A stretch of 64,000 nucleotides of DNA from Psychrobacillus sp. INOP01 (GTDB lineage: Bacteria; Bacillota; Bacilli; Bacillales_A; Planococcaceae): assembly GCF_018140925.1 (NCBI RefSeq), contig NZ_CP073315.1, positions 2,294,001 to 2,358,000 on the forward strand. The letters are read 5' to 3'. The notes below the pieces were generated by a model that was not told the origin of the DNA, searched no databases, and worked only from the letters and a program-made list of their open reading frames with translations. A program made the position numbers and the translations under genes. Shown in pieces: positions 24,340 through 33,153 of this stretch (positions are counted from its first letter, which is position 1; every line of letters begins with the position of its first letter).

Positions 24340-26106
24340 GTGTTAGATAAAGCACGTCAATTATTACAAACTTACTTTGGATATGATTCCTTTCGTGAGG
24401 GCCAAGAAACGGTTATTAACTATGTATTGGATGAGAATTCTAGCCTTTGTGTAATGCCTACAGGGGGAGGTAAGTCTCTGTGCTACCAAATCCCCGCTCT
24501 TATGCTAGAAGGCACTACGATTGTTATCTCTCCATTAATTTCCCTTATGAAAGACCAGGTGGATACATTAATTCAGGCTGGGATTCCTGCAACCTTCATA
24601 AACAGTACATTAACTGCAGAAGAAGTAAGGAAAACAATGGAAGAAGTACAAAATGGCCAATATCGTTTACTTTATATAGCTCCCGAGCGTTTAGAATCTC
24701 CTCACTTTTTAAATCAATTAAAAAAAGTAAAGGTTCCTTTAATAGCAGTGGACGAGGCGCATTGTATTTCACAATGGGGTCACGATTTCCGTCCAAGCTA
24801 CCGGGCTATTCATCGATTAAAGGAAGTATTTACTGAGCAACCAACTGTCCTCGCCTTAACTGCTACTGCAACCCCAGCGGTGCGAGATGATATATGTCGA
24901 TTGCTACAAATTCAAGAGGACAATACAGTTATTACTGGATTTGCAAGGTCCAATTTAGCTTTTTCGGTCGTATTAGGACAGGATAAAAATAAGTTTTTAA
25001 AAGAATTTATTAAAAAAAATGCGAACGAAGTAGGAATTATCTATGCTGCTACTAGAAAAACAGTAGATCTGTTATATGATTTGCTAAATAGAGCAGGTAT
25101 TCAGACTGCTAAATATCATGCAGGACTTCCAGAGGCATTTCGAAATAAGGAACAAGAACGTTTCTTAACAGATGAAGCGCAGGTAATGGTTGCAACCAAT
25201 GCATTTGGTATGGGGATTGATAAATCCAATGTCCGCTATGTGATTCACTATCAGCTGCCGAAGAATATGGAAAGCTACTATCAGGAAGCCGGAAGAGCGG
25301 GACGAGATGGTTTACCAAGTGAATGTGTCGTTTTGTATGCATCCCAAGACGTTCAAACGCAACGATTTTTAATAGATCAAGCAATGGATCGTGAACGAAT
25401 TCCCAGGGAGCTAGAGAAACTGCAAGGGATGGTGGATTATTGCCATACTGAAAATTGTCTGCAGCAGTTTATTGTTACTTATTTTGGAGAGTCAGGTGCT
25501 ACCAGATGTGGTCAATGTGGGAACTGCACAGATTCTAGGGAAGTTCAAGACGTAACAAAGGAAGTTCAAATGGTTCTTTCGTGCGTGGTTCGGATGGGAC
25601 AAAGATTTGGCAAGACAATTACCGCACAAGTATTGACCGGATCTCAAAACAAAAAAGTAGTCGATTTTGGTTTTACGAAGTTATCGACGTATGGCATATT
25701 AAAGGGTAAGTCATTAAAAGAAGTGTCTGGTTTAATGGAGTTTATGATTGCAGAAGGTTTACTTTCGGTGAATCATGGAAGCTTACCAACAATTTACGTA
25801 TCGGATGCAGGGAAAGAAGTACTGATGGGGAATAGAGTAGTGGAGCGCAAAGGCGTAGCTGTAACAAAACAAATTGCGAATAATAATCCATTGTTTGAAA
25901 AACTAAGAATACTTCGGAAAAAAATTGCGGACGAAGCAGGTGTACCACCATTTGTTATTTTTTCAGATAAGACTCTACAGCATATGTGTGCAGAGCGTCC
26001 GCAAACCGAAGAACAATTATTAGAAATTCACGGAATCGGCGAAAACAAACGAGAAAAATATGGACAAGCTTTTCTCGAGGAGATTCACAATTATATTACC
26101 GTGTAG
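24340..26106 (+). CDS. recQ: ATP-dependent DNA helicase RecQ
   Basis: This is a 3'-5' DNA helicase for recombination and fork repair, 588 aa, the standard RecQ length. The order is helicase motif I MPTGGGKSLCYQIP (about 48), DEAH box (VDEAHCISQWGHDF), motif III LALTATATP, and motif VI YYQEAGRAGRDG. The RQC zinc site is C-x(n)-CGQCGNC (about 380-400). A winged helix and a C-terminal HRDC domain (FEKLRILRKKIADEAGVPPF, with IHGIGENKREKYG) follow. The start is GTG with AGGAG eight bases upstream. Its 3' end overlaps the converging DUF2187 gene by 16 bp. Confidence 0.95.
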   Translation: MLDKARQLLQTYFGYDSFREGQETVINYVLDENSSLCVMPTGGGKSLCYQIPALMLEGTTIVISPLISLMKDQVDTLIQAGIPATFINSTLTAEEVRKTMEEVQNGQYRLLYIAPERLESPHFLNQLKKVKVPLIAVDEAHCISQWGHDFRPSYRAIHRLKEVFTEQPTVLALTATATPAVRDDICRLLQIQEDNTVITGFARSNLAFSVVLGQDKNKFLKEFIKKNANEVGIIYAATRKTVDLLYDLLNRAGIQTAKYHAGLPEAFRNKEQERFLTDEAQVMVATNAFGMGIDKSNVRYVIHYQLPKNMESYYQEAGRAGRDGLPSECVVLYASQDVQTQRFLIDQAMDRERIPRELEKLQGMVDYCHTENCLQQFIVTYFGESGATRCGQCGNCTDSREVQDVTKEVQMVLSCVVRMGQRFGKTITAQVLTGSQNKKVVDFGFTKLSTYGILKGKSLKEVSGLMEFMIAEGLLSVNHGSLPTIYVSDAGKEVLMGNRVVERKGVAVTKQIANNNPLFEKLRILRKKIADEAGVPPFVIFSDKTLQHMCAERPQTEEQLLEIHGIGENKREKYGQAFLEEIHNYITV

Positions 26107-26312
26107 TTTTTATGAGATACTACCGTAAGATTCGAAGGAACATTAATCTTTTTAGCATCTTCGGTGGAGATCTCAACAATTACCGATTGCTCTAAAATTT
26201 TAAAAATAGTACCTTGAACTTCGTGATCATTACGAGTGAAAGAGATCTTCTCATCAATTTTCCTAGCTGCTACGAAGGGTGAAACTTCCTTAGGTTGTCG
26301 TTGGAAACTCAT
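26091..26312 (-). CDS. DUF2187 (YkvS-like) protein
   Basis: This is a 73-aa small beta protein with family blocks FVAARKIDEKISFTRNDHEVQG (split by a turn), TIFKILEQSVIVEIS and LTVVSHKNYTVI. The DUF2187/YkvS family is common in Bacillales and has no known function. AAGAGGCAG precedes the ATG. The gene ends inside the 3' end of recQ on the opposite strand. A TATAAT-like -10 lies at 26359-26364 on the minus strand. Confidence 0.83.
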   Translation of the reverse strand: MSFQRQPKEVSPFVAARKIDEKISFTRNDHEVQGTIFKILEQSVIVEISTEDAKKINVPSNLTVVSHKNYTVI

Positions 26313-26715
26313 GCGTCTGCCTCTTTTCTAGTTTTATTACGCAATTAGCGATAGTTTAATTATACCATAGATTAAGGGTAAAAATCGGAAAAGAGCTTAT
26401 AAATACTCGAATATGTGGGTATAGTGTCGAATATTCTCGACATAATGGAGAAACCGTAAGAGGGTCAGTGCTCTTACGGTTTGTTTCGTAATTAATTGTT
26501 TTGTTGCTTTATTTTATTTTTTATAAAACTACGTATATGATAGGGTTAAGAGAATTGTTTTGAGCCAATATGAATGGGGGACATAAGATAATTTAGTCGG
26601 AACACCTTATGTATTGGACGAAAAAGAGAAGCAAATTACAAATGTGCTTTAAAGGCATTAGAAGATTCGGATATAGTTGTGACTAAAATTAGTTTGTAAG
26701 AGGAGATTATGTATA
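26313..26715. other. 403-bp spacer with orphan hairpins and a possible gene remnant
   Basis: This spacer separates the DUF2187 gene from the helicase gene. It contains a small hairpin TGTCGAATATTCTCGACA (26426-26443). A strong 11-bp hairpin, AACCGTAAGAG/CTCTTACGGTT, follows at 26452-26482, then TTGTTTCG, which looks like a terminator without an upstream plus-strand gene. Between 26595 and 26698 two overlapping frames read TPYVLDEKEKQITNVL and [17 protein letters not shown]. These could be the tail of a frameshifted, decayed gene, but this is weak. Confidence 0.4.
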
Positions 26716-28152
26716 GTGCATTTTAAAGAGTTTAAGTTAGATGAGAAGATTTTACGCGCCATTGAACAGTTAGGATATACAGAGCCAACAGAAGTACAGC
26801 AAAAAGTAATACCAGTTGTTTTAGAGAAACAGGATGTCTTGGTGAAATCTAAAACAGGTAGTGGAAAAACAGCTTCTTTTGCGACGCCATTATGCGAGCT
26901 TGTAGATTGGGAGGAAAACAAACCGCAAGCATTAGTACTAACACCTACACGAGAATTGGCAGTTCAAGTCCAAGAGGATATCACAAATATCGGTCGTTAT
27001 AAACGTATAAAAGGACTTGCTTTATACGGGAAATCACCATTTGCTAGACAAAAATTAGCTCTAAAGCAAAAAACACATATCATTGTAGGTACGCCCGGTA
27101 GAGTATTAGACCATATAGAAAAAGGAACGCTAGATGTGTCTAAAATGGAGTATCTTGTTATTGATGAAGCAGACGAAATGCTGAATATGGGCTTTTTAGA
27201 ACAAGTTGAATCCATTATTAAATTACTTCCAAAAGCGCGCACGACCATGCTATTTTCAGCGACACTTTCGGACCAAATAAAAAAATTAAGTACTAAGTAT
27301 ATGAAACAAGCAGTATCCATTGAAATTGATGCATCTGAAGAAAATGCGCCCGATATAGAACATGTGAAGTATGTTGTAGTAGAAGAACTAAAGCTTTCGT
27401 TACTTGAGAAGTTAACAATTGTCGAGAATCCAGACAGTTGTATTATCTTCTGTCGTACAAAGGAACGAGTAGAACAGCTCGTAGATGTACTGGATGAAAA
27501 GGGTTATACAGCTGACAAAATTCACGGTGGTATGATGCAGGAAGATCGCTTCGAGGTGATGGACGATTTCCGCAAAGGGGAATTCCGTTATTTAATTGCT
27601 ACGGATGTTGCAGCTCGTGGGATTGATATTGACGATATTACACATGTTATTCATTATGATGTGCCACTGGAGCAAGAAAGCTATGTACATCGCACAGGCA
27701 GAACAGGGCGAGCGGGGCGAAGTGGTAAGTCGATTATGCTCGCGACACCATTTGAGGACAAGTTTGTCAGAGAGATCGAATCGTTTATTGGTTTCGAAAT
27801 TCCTACAGCATCAGAGCCAACAAAAGAGGAAATTGTAAAAGGTCGTGCTGCATTTGATGTGAAAATGCAGGAGCAGCCGGAGGTAAAAAAATCTAAAGGT
27901 GAGCAACTAAACGCAGATATTACAAAACTGTATTTCAATGGTGGAAAGAAAAAGAAAATCCGTGCAGTCGATTTTGTTGGAACTATAGCTAAAATCGAAG
28001 GAGTTACTGCAGACGATATTGGAATTATCACAATTCAAGACACCGTATCTTATGTAGAAATATTAAACGGCAAAGGTCCGCTTGTATTGAAAAAGATGAG
28101 AAATACAACTGTCAAAGGCAAATTACTAAAAGTTCATATCGCCAATAAATAA
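26716..28152 (+). CDS. dbpA: DEAD-box RNA helicase, DbpA/YxiN type
   Basis: This is an ATP-dependent RNA helicase of 478 aa that acts on 23S rRNA in ribosome assembly. The DEAD core has the Q motif ([13 protein letters not shown]), motif [13 protein letters not shown], motif [13 protein letters not shown] (LFSATLS) and motif [15 protein letters not shown]. The C-terminal 75 residues ([20 protein letters not shown] onward, ending LLKVHIANK) form the DbpA RNA-binding domain that recognises 23S hairpin 92. The length equals Bacillus YxiN. The start is GTG, with AGGAG ten bases upstream. A terminator follows immediately. Confidence 0.94.
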   Translation: MHFKEFKLDEKILRAIEQLGYTEPTEVQQKVIPVVLEKQDVLVKSKTGSGKTASFATPLCELVDWEENKPQALVLTPTRELAVQVQEDITNIGRYKRIKGLALYGKSPFARQKLALKQKTHIIVGTPGRVLDHIEKGTLDVSKMEYLVIDEADEMLNMGFLEQVESIIKLLPKARTTMLFSATLSDQIKKLSTKYMKQAVSIEIDASEENAPDIEHVKYVVVEELKLSLLEKLTIVENPDSCIIFCRTKERVEQLVDVLDEKGYTADKIHGGMMQEDRFEVMDDFRKGEFRYLIATDVAARGIDIDDITHVIHYDVPLEQESYVHRTGRTGRAGRSGKSIMLATPFEDKFVREIESFIGFEIPTASEPTKEEIVKGRAAFDVKMQEQPEVKKSKGEQLNADITKLYFNGGKKKKIRAVDFVGTIAKIEGVTADDIGIITIQDTVSYVEILNGKGPLVLKKMRNTTVKGKLLKVHIANK

Positions 28153-28186
28153 AAAAGAGGCTTTCCAACTATGGAAAGCTTTTTTC
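28151..28186 (+). terminator. terminator of dbpA-type gene
   Basis: AAAAGAGGCTTTCC / GGAAAGCTTTTTT stem with an AACTAT loop starts at the stop codon and is followed by a T-run. Confidence 0.88.
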
Positions 28187-28237
28187 CTTTTTGAATCCAA
28201 TGTTCCTCATATTAAGATGCTGCTGATTTTTCGTTCC

Positions 28238-28342
28238 GCATGTAAAAGGTAATTGAACGCAGGTAAATATCGATTTAGAGCAAGTAAATTCTTTACGGCC
28301 GCAAGTAAATGATAGGTGAGAGCAAGTAAAAACCAAATTTAT
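28238..28342. repeat. five-unit 21-bp tandem array with GCAAGTAAA core
   Basis: Five units of exactly 21 bp start at 28238, 28259, 28280, 28301 and 28322. Each opens with GCAxGTAAA (GCATGTAAA, GCAGGTAAA, then GCAAGTAAA three times), and the other 12 bases vary. The array is in the spacer between the helicase and Nudix genes. On the minus strand it would read as a heptapeptide FTCxxxx repeat, but no credible gene contains it. Confidence 0.85.
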
Positions 28343-28468
28343 GACAAGCACCATAAAGTTACCAGATAAAGAGAGACTGTCTTGGCGTAAACCACGACAG
28401 CCTCTCCCAAAAGTCAATCGGTAATGTATTTATCTTTTTGCCTAGTTTTTCTGAAAAATATCAAGATG

Positions 28469-28912
28469 CTAAAAAAGCAAAGCATCTTCAATAAACTTAC
28501 GATAACTCACCATAATTCCTTCAGGCAATTGAGTAGGTGAAAAAAATTGAAGGCTAATGGATTCCACTCCATCTGCAAAAATCTCACCGCTATATTCGAA
28601 GGTTTTATAAACTGCAGAAACTGAATAGAATGTATCTCCGTTTGGATTTTCGACATAATAGTCTGGACCAGAGTAGACTTTGCAAAGCTGGAGCGCTCCT
28701 ATATGAAGCCCGGTTTCTTCCAATATTTCACGTCTAGCTGTATCCTCGAAGCTTTCACCGAGTTCCATTAAACCACCAGGTAGACCGTAAATATCTGGCT
28801 CTCGTTCTTGCAATAATACTTCGCCTTTATCGTTCAAAATAAGTACATTAGATCCTGGTAGAATAAGGGGTTGATGGCCTACATATTTTCGTAGTTGTTT
28901 ATAGTACTCCAT
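28469..28912 (-). CDS. Nudix hydrolase
   Basis: This is a 147-aa nucleoside-diphosphate-linked moiety hydrolase. The Nudix box GGLMELGESFEDTARREILEETGL occupies about residues 45-68, and the catalytic helix is REILEE. The aromatic-rich C terminus resembles ADP-ribose or NUDT-type housecleaning enzymes. The substrate cannot be inferred. GGAGGG precedes the ATG. The gene is monocistronic and leftward. Confidence 0.92.
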   Translation of the reverse strand: MEYYKQLRKYVGHQPLILPGSNVLILNDKGEVLLQEREPDIYGLPGGLMELGESFEDTARREILEETGLHIGALQLCKVYSGPDYYVENPNGDTFYSVSAVYKTFEYSGEIFADGVESISLQFFSPTQLPEGIMVSYRKFIEDALLF

Positions 28913-29048
28913 GTTAAATCGTCCCTCCGTTACTATTTAGTTTTAAAGTGTATCTTAATAATGATACGATATGAAATAATAATTGAAACTTTAAGTTAGA
29001 ATGTTCGTAGAAGTAGTAGTTATTAATAATAGAGGATGTGAGCATCAC

Positions 29049-30128
29049 ATGACAAAGAAACTTTGGTTTCAAACAGGAGTAGCCATACTACTGACGTTAG
29101 TTATTATTCGTATGTTCATGGAAGTCAAAGGCATTTTTTCACCACTTTTGATAATTGGACAAACGATATTTTTACCTTTACTTATAGGTGGTGTTCTTTT
29201 TTATCTATCACGTCCGCTCCTAACTTGGCTGGAGTCAGTCAAATTTCCGAGATGGGCAAGCATTCTTTCGGTATTTGTTGTGATTGGTCTAATTGGGTGG
29301 CTATTTTATGCCCTAATTGGTCCTCCTCTTACAAAACAGGTGAATACATTAGTTAAGAACACACCGGAGATTGTAAAAGAAGTCGAGCAATTTACAAAAT
29401 ATATGCTTTCTCAAAGGGATCTTTTACCGGATAAGTTTCAAGATACTGTAAATGATGCTACAGGAAAGATTAACGATATAGCTGTTTCAGCTGGTTCCTT
29501 GCTTTTTAAATTCATTCAAAATGTATTCCAAGGAATCTTCTTACTCGTACTTGTACCGTTTTTCCTAGTGTATATGTTAAAAGATCATGAAAAGTTTGCA
29601 CCCTTTGTTTCTAGTTTTGTTAAAGGGGAGAAAAAGAAATGGCTTCGTAAGACTTTATCTGATATCGATGATACATTACGTTCATATATTCAAGGTCAAT
29701 TATTTGTTAGTTTTTTAGTTGGATTGATGCTGTTGATTGGATATTTTGCAATAGGCTTAGAATATGCTTTATTACTAGCAATCTTTGGGATGGTGATGAA
29801 TGTAATTCCGTTTTTAGGGCCGTATATTTCTGTTGTTCCAGCGATAATAATTGCACTTATCCAAGAGCCAAAGCTGGCGATTTATGTAGCAATTATTATG
29901 CTAGTAGCACAGCAAATTGAAAGTAATTTTATCACACCAAATGTAATGGGGAAATCACTAGATATTCATCCATTAACGGTTATTACGGTTATTTTGGCAG
30001 CTGGTAATATTGCCGGATTATGGGGAATTATATTAGCCATACCTACCTACGCAGTGATTAAAGTAATTTTAAAAAATATATATGCGCACCGAGAGGGCAT
30101 AAAGGATGCAGCTATAAAATCGGTATAG
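29049..30128 (+). CDS. AI-2E family transporter (YueF-like)
   Basis: This is a polytopic membrane protein of about 359 aa in the AI-2 exporter superfamily (formerly UPF0118). The hydrophobic N terminus has FLPLLIGGVLFYLSRPLLTW. A periplasmic or central amphipathic region follows (about 95-150). The family signature is GMVMNVIPFLGPYISVVPA, and later EPKLAIYVAIIMLVAQQIES and NIAGLWGIILAIP. Several members are sodium/proton antiporters, so a quorum-sensing role should not be assumed. The open frame extends back to 29001, but AGAGGA and the hydrophobic start point to the ATG at 29049. The PH-domain gene follows after 12 bp. Confidence 0.88.
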   Translation: MTKKLWFQTGVAILLTLVIIRMFMEVKGIFSPLLIIGQTIFLPLLIGGVLFYLSRPLLTWLESVKFPRWASILSVFVVIGLIGWLFYALIGPPLTKQVNTLVKNTPEIVKEVEQFTKYMLSQRDLLPDKFQDTVNDATGKINDIAVSAGSLLFKFIQNVFQGIFLLVLVPFFLVYMLKDHEKFAPFVSSFVKGEKKKWLRKTLSDIDDTLRSYIQGQLFVSFLVGLMLLIGYFAIGLEYALLLAIFGMVMNVIPFLGPYISVVPAIIIALIQEPKLAIYVAIIMLVAQQIESNFITPNVMGKSLDIHPLTVITVILAAGNIAGLWGIILAIPTYAVIKVILKNIYAHREGIKDAAIKSV

Positions 30129-30140
30129 GAGGGGAAAATT

Positions 30141-30584
30141 ATGACGTTCCGTTCAAAAATAGACCGGACATTTATTGTTATCATGTCAGTAGCGCTGGTT
30201 ATTGTTGCGCTAGCGACATTGTGGCCGGTAGCATACGAATTGTTTTTTACTAATTCTCCTGAATATCCTGCTATATGGATAATGACTTCTTTGTTTTTAT
30301 TATGTACAGGTTTCCTAATATGGATTTCCTTAGATATCCATTACACTTTTTACGATGATTATTTGTATGTCAAAGGTGGTCCTTTTCGAAGTAAAATAAA
30401 GTATAAGGATATGACAAAGGTAAATAAATCGTCCAATATATTAGCTGGATATCGTATTCTGTCTTCCAAGGACGCATTGGAAATTCACTATAATCACTCA
30501 TTAATGGGGAGTATAATAATTTCTCCCGACAATCAAGAACAGTTTTTAAATGTTTTATTAGAAAAAGCACCACATATTGCATAG
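30141..30584 (+). CDS. bacterial PH domain protein (DUF1200/YyaB-like)
   Basis: This is a 147-aa membrane protein with two spans at about 12-33 and 43-64 (IWIMTSLFLLCTGFLIWISL). A small beta domain follows (YTFYDDYLYVKGGPFRSKIK and LEIHYNHSLMGSIIISP), typical of bPH_6/DUF1200. Its function is unknown. It lies 12 bp after the AI-2E family gene with AGGAGGGG before the ATG, so it is probably co-transcribed. Confidence 0.8.
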   Translation: MTFRSKIDRTFIVIMSVALVIVALATLWPVAYELFFTNSPEYPAIWIMTSLFLLCTGFLIWISLDIHYTFYDDYLYVKGGPFRSKIKYKDMTKVNKSSNILAGYRILSSKDALEIHYNHSLMGSIIISPDNQEQFLNVLLEKAPHIA

Positions 30585-30686
30585 GTAAGAGTATGATCTC
30601 TCTCGCATAGAAGACAATCCCTCTCATAGAAGAAATTTTTCAATAGCATTCCTAGATACTCAATCATTCATGAAGGAGGAGCACTA

Positions 30687-31073
30687 ATGGATAATGACGA
30701 CTTCAATAAGCCAAGTAATGATTTGATAGGAGAAATTTTAAAAGAGTACGCCAAGACAGGTGGTATGGATAATCTAAAGGGAACAGGTAAGCCGATTTCA
30801 GAGGAATACTTCTCTGGTGACATCTTTCAACACTTCCAAAAAATAGCGAAGGATGCGGGATTTAAACCACACTGGTTAAAACTTCAGCATGAGATAAAAG
30901 ATGAATTGCATGAAATTGCCCAAAAATATGCAGCTTTTGACAGAGAAGGTTTACAATTTAGAGTAACAAAAGTGAATGAGAAAATAATGCAGTATAACAA
31001 AGCATGTCCACCACCTATGCAAAAAGGAACAGTGAGATTAGAAACAATAGATACTGCAAGTAGTAGATGGTAA
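30687..31073 (+). CDS. DUF1992 (DnaJ-C28 conserved domain) protein
   Basis: This is a 128-aa soluble protein. The DUF1992 signature spans GEILKEYAKTGGMDNLKGTG, KPISEE and FKPHWLKLQHEIKDELHE. The domain is found in human DNAJC28 and many bacteria, without a J-domain here. Its function is unknown. GAAGGAGG precedes the ATG. A strong terminator follows, so it may end the 29-31 kb transcription unit. Confidence 0.87.
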   Translation: MDNDDFNKPSNDLIGEILKEYAKTGGMDNLKGTGKPISEEYFSGDIFQHFQKIAKDAGFKPHWLKLQHEIKDELHEIAQKYAAFDREGLQFRVTKVNEKIMQYNKACPPPMQKGTVRLETIDTASSRW

Positions 31074-31078
31074 TAATG

Positions 31079-31117
31079 ATTGCGTCACATTCCTCAGGGA
31101 TGTGACGCATTTTTATT
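31079..31117 (+). terminator. terminator after DUF1992 gene
   Basis: TGCGTCACAT pairs with ATGTGACGCA around TCCTCAGGG and is followed by TTTTTATTTG. Confidence 0.9.
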
Positions 31118-31148
31118 TGCTAGTTAATATACCCCACAAATATTTGTA

Positions 31149-31177
31149 TTGACGAGCGTACCATTTCTTACTAAGAT
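31149..31177 (+). promoter_or_regulatory. sigma-A promoter of bioY
   Basis: -35 TTGACG (31149-31154), 17-bp spacer, -10 TAAGAT (31172-31177). The BirA operator begins four bases downstream and would cover the start site. Confidence 0.75.
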
Positions 31178-31180
31178 ATA

Positions 31181-31217
31181 AATGAGTTAACTTTTTTTAT
31201 ATTTCTGTTAACTCATT
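31181..31217. promoter_or_regulatory. BirA (biotin repressor) operator
   Basis: Arms AATGAGTTAAC (31181-31191) and GTTAACTCATT (31207-31217) form a perfect 11-bp inverted repeat across a 15-nt T-rich centre. This is the form of Bacillales BirA operators (GTTAAC, about 15 nt, GTTAAC). Its place over the bioY start site agrees with repression by biotinoyl-AMP-bound BirA. Confidence 0.87.
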
Positions 31218-31235
31218 TGATTAGGGGGATTACTT

Positions 31236-31775
31236 ATGAGAAATGAACGTTTAAAAATGATGATTGTAGCAGCATTGTTTGCAGCTATCATAGCAGTTGC
31301 TGCACAAATCATGATCAATATACCACCAGTACCGTTTACATTAATGACGATTGCGGTAATGCTAACCGCAACGATATTGGGAGCTAAGTATGGCACACTT
31401 GCAGTAACTGTGTATGTATTGATGGGGATAATCGGAATTCCAGTATTCGCTGGTATGAAAGGTGGATTTGGGATTATACTTGGTCCAACAGGTGGATACT
31501 TAGTAGCAATTATACCTGCCGCTTTATTTGTTGGGTGGTATTTAGATACATTTCAGTATTCAAAGGTACAAGCAATTATTGCAAATATAATAGCTGTATT
31601 TATCATATTAATCCTTGGTTCTATTTGGTTAAAAGTTGCGGCTGAACTACCCTGGAATGCAGCATTTAAAGGTGGAATGCTCCCATTTGTACTTCCTGAC
31701 CTAGCGAAAGCGGTTGTTGCTGCGGTAATAGGTATTATCATTCGTACAAGACTGGTAGCGGCGAAACTAATATAA
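31236..31775 (+). CDS. bioY: biotin transporter BioY
   Basis: This is the substrate-binding S component of an ECF-type biotin transporter, 179 aa with six hydrophobic spans. The family block MGIIGIPVFAGMKGGFGIIL runs into GPTGGYLVAIIPAAL. The BirA operator immediately upstream confirms the substrate. No ECF ATPase or T component is adjacent; BioY can use the shared module or work alone. A strong TAGGGGGG ribosome site precedes the ATG. Confidence 0.95.
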   Translation: MRNERLKMMIVAALFAAIIAVAAQIMINIPPVPFTLMTIAVMLTATILGAKYGTLAVTVYVLMGIIGIPVFAGMKGGFGIILGPTGGYLVAIIPAALFVGWYLDTFQYSKVQAIIANIIAVFIILILGSIWLKVAAELPWNAAFKGGMLPFVLPDLAKAVVAAVIGIIIRTRLVAAKLI

Positions 31776-31796
31776 AGGTAGTTGCTCGTCGCATAA

Positions 31797-31833
31797 AAAA
31801 AGCTTGCTCCTGAGTGGATGGGAGCAAGCTTTT
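31797..31833. terminator. bidirectional terminator between bioY and DUF3243 operon
   Basis: A 12-bp stem, AAGCTTGCTCC with GGAGCAAGCTT, surrounds TGAGTGGATG. An A-tract lies on the left and TTTTCTCTTATT on the right, so it can serve both converging transcripts. Confidence 0.88.
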
Positions 31834-31836
31834 CTC

Positions 31837-32046
31837 TTATTTGGGGTATCGTTCTGAACTGAGTGAACGATTTTTTGTGTGGTTGTGGTCTTTTTCATCA
31901 AGAAACTCAATGTTTATATCCTCGACAGGGAGGGCATCTACAGTTTGCATGTCCTCATGCATGTCAAATAAGCTTTCCTTGGTGGTGCGTACACCATCGG
32001 GATTGTCGAGGAACCTACCTGTTGCATCCTTGCGAATATCAGCCAT
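31837..32046 (-). CDS. small acidic hypothetical protein
   Basis: This is a 69-aa hydrophilic protein (MADIRKDATGRFLDNPDGVR start, acidic middle with EDINIEFLDEKD, basic tail). No domain or membrane span is recognised. Its ATG overlaps the end of the DUF3243 gene by 8 bp, and its ribosome site is weak, so translation is probably coupled. It ends just before the bidirectional terminator. Confidence 0.6.
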   Translation of the reverse strand: MADIRKDATGRFLDNPDGVRTTKESLFDMHEDMQTVDALPVEDINIEFLDEKDHNHTKNRSLSSERYPK

Positions 32047-32350
32047 TTTTAACCATGTTTAAAAGCATATGGCTAAGCGCTTGTTGCTGATCCTTGTCTC
32101 CGCTTTTCCACAATTGTTGAAGAACATGTTCTTCACGGTTACGTGGTTCTTCGTGGTTGGCTAAGTAACCAGCAACTTTTTCTGTAGCTTTAGCTAAAGT
32201 TTCGTCACTTAGTCCCATTTTTTCGCCCGCAGCTACTTTTCCGGATAAATACGATTTAAAGCTAGAGAAATTACTTAGAATTTCTTCTTTTTCTTCTTGA
32301 CCAATACTACTAAGCTTAGCTTCGACACGTTCATTTATGTTATTGCTCAA
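32039..32350 (-). CDS. DUF3243 family protein (YmfJ-like)
   Basis: This is a 103-aa helical protein. The block FSSFKSYLSGKVAAGEKMGL and SDETLAKATEKVAGYLA, followed by EPRNREEHVLQQLWKSGDKD, match the DUF3243 family typified by Bacillus YmfJ. Its function is unknown. The start is TTG behind AAGGAGTGAGG. It is the first gene of a two-gene leftward unit with the 69-aa protein. Confidence 0.85.
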   Translation of the reverse strand: MSNNINERVEAKLSSIGQEEKEEILSNFSSFKSYLSGKVAAGEKMGLSDETLAKATEKVAGYLANHEEPRNREEHVLQQLWKSGDKDQQQALSHMLLNMVKNG

Positions 32351-32429
32351 TCTTCCTCACTCCTTTTTATTGAACTCTTCTTAGGTATGTCCAAAGATTG
32401 AGCAAACATGCATTATTTATTCAATATAA

Positions 32430-33122
32430 TTATTTTACTTGTGGGCAAAAACTACACTTTTGCAATCCAGGTATATCCTTTGAAAAGCAACAGGTGGTTC
32501 TGACAGTTGTATTTATGAGTTCTACGGGATTTCGGTCTTTCAAATAAAAACGTAAATATTCTTTAGAAGCAAATGCGTTCCAAATTGTTGAATCTATTAA
32601 GAGATTCCAGTCATGCCTTGCTTTTTCTTTTAACGCTGGATTTTCAAAAAACGTATAGTAATGCCATAGTAAGTAACCAAAAACATTTTCCCAAAGCGTT
32701 AGTGGAGAAATACTGCATTGTGAGCGAAGCTGTTCAATAATAGTAAAACATTGTTGCTCCCAAATAAGCTGAACATCCACATTGCGATTTTCTTGTACGT
32801 CTCGAAAATATTCTTGAGGGATAAAAGTACTAATTGTTTTATTTCCGTATTCGGTCGTGCCAAAAAAATGCAGCTGTTCTAGAGGACCATCCCAAATTTC
32901 ATCATACATCGTCATCATGTAAAACTGCATGGAGATGAACATTCCAACTCGTCTCATAAAGAAAGAAGCAGCAATAGGATCATTAGGTGCAGAAGAAATT
33001 AGCTTAATAATAGGAAGTGCACTAGCTAGATTGTTTCCATTGAATAGCGTTGTTCCACTCGGCTGGATATAAACACTATAGTTATTTAAAAGTTGGATTT
33101 GGTCATTCGATAAGATTGTCAT
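32430..33122 (-). CDS. FhuF-like ferric-siderophore reductase
   Basis: This is a siderophore-iron reductase of about 230 aa in the FhuF family, cytosolic or membrane-peripheral. The C terminus carries CCFSKDIPGLQKCSFC, the CC-x10-C-x2-C [2Fe-2S] signature of FhuF. The body has the usual FFMRRVGMFISMQFYMMTMY-like helix. The open frame begins five codons earlier at 33137, but those codons (MYTIF) contain the TATACT -10-like hexamer. The ATG at 33122 is therefore preferred, although no ribosome site precedes it. A Fur box lies 46 bp upstream, which supports iron repression. Confidence 0.85.
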   Translation of the reverse strand: MTILSNDQIQLLNNYSVYIQPSGTTLFNGNNLASALPIIKLISSAPNDPIAASFFMRRVGMFISMQFYMMTMYDEIWDGPLEQLHFFGTTEYGNKTISTFIPQEYFRDVQENRNVDVQLIWEQQCFTIIEQLRSQCSISPLTLWENVFGYLLWHYYTFFENPALKEKARHDWNLLIDSTIWNAFASKEYLRFYLKDRNPVELINTTVRTTCCFSKDIPGLQKCSFCPQVK

Positions 33123-33153
33123 AAATATAGTATACATTTTTTTATATAAATTG

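Noticed and set aside
28238-28342. Tandem array considered as a CRISPR
   Set aside because: The 21-bp period, 9-bp core and lack of cas genes exclude a CRISPR array.
28169-28417. An 82-codon minus-strand frame with repeated FTC heptads
   Set aside because: The repeats are simply the 21-bp tandem DNA array read in one frame. There is no ribosome site, and the flanking sequence is unlike protein.
29049-30128. AI-2E family protein called an autoinducer-2 exporter
   Set aside because: The family is broad, several members are ion antiporters, and no lsr or luxS context is present.
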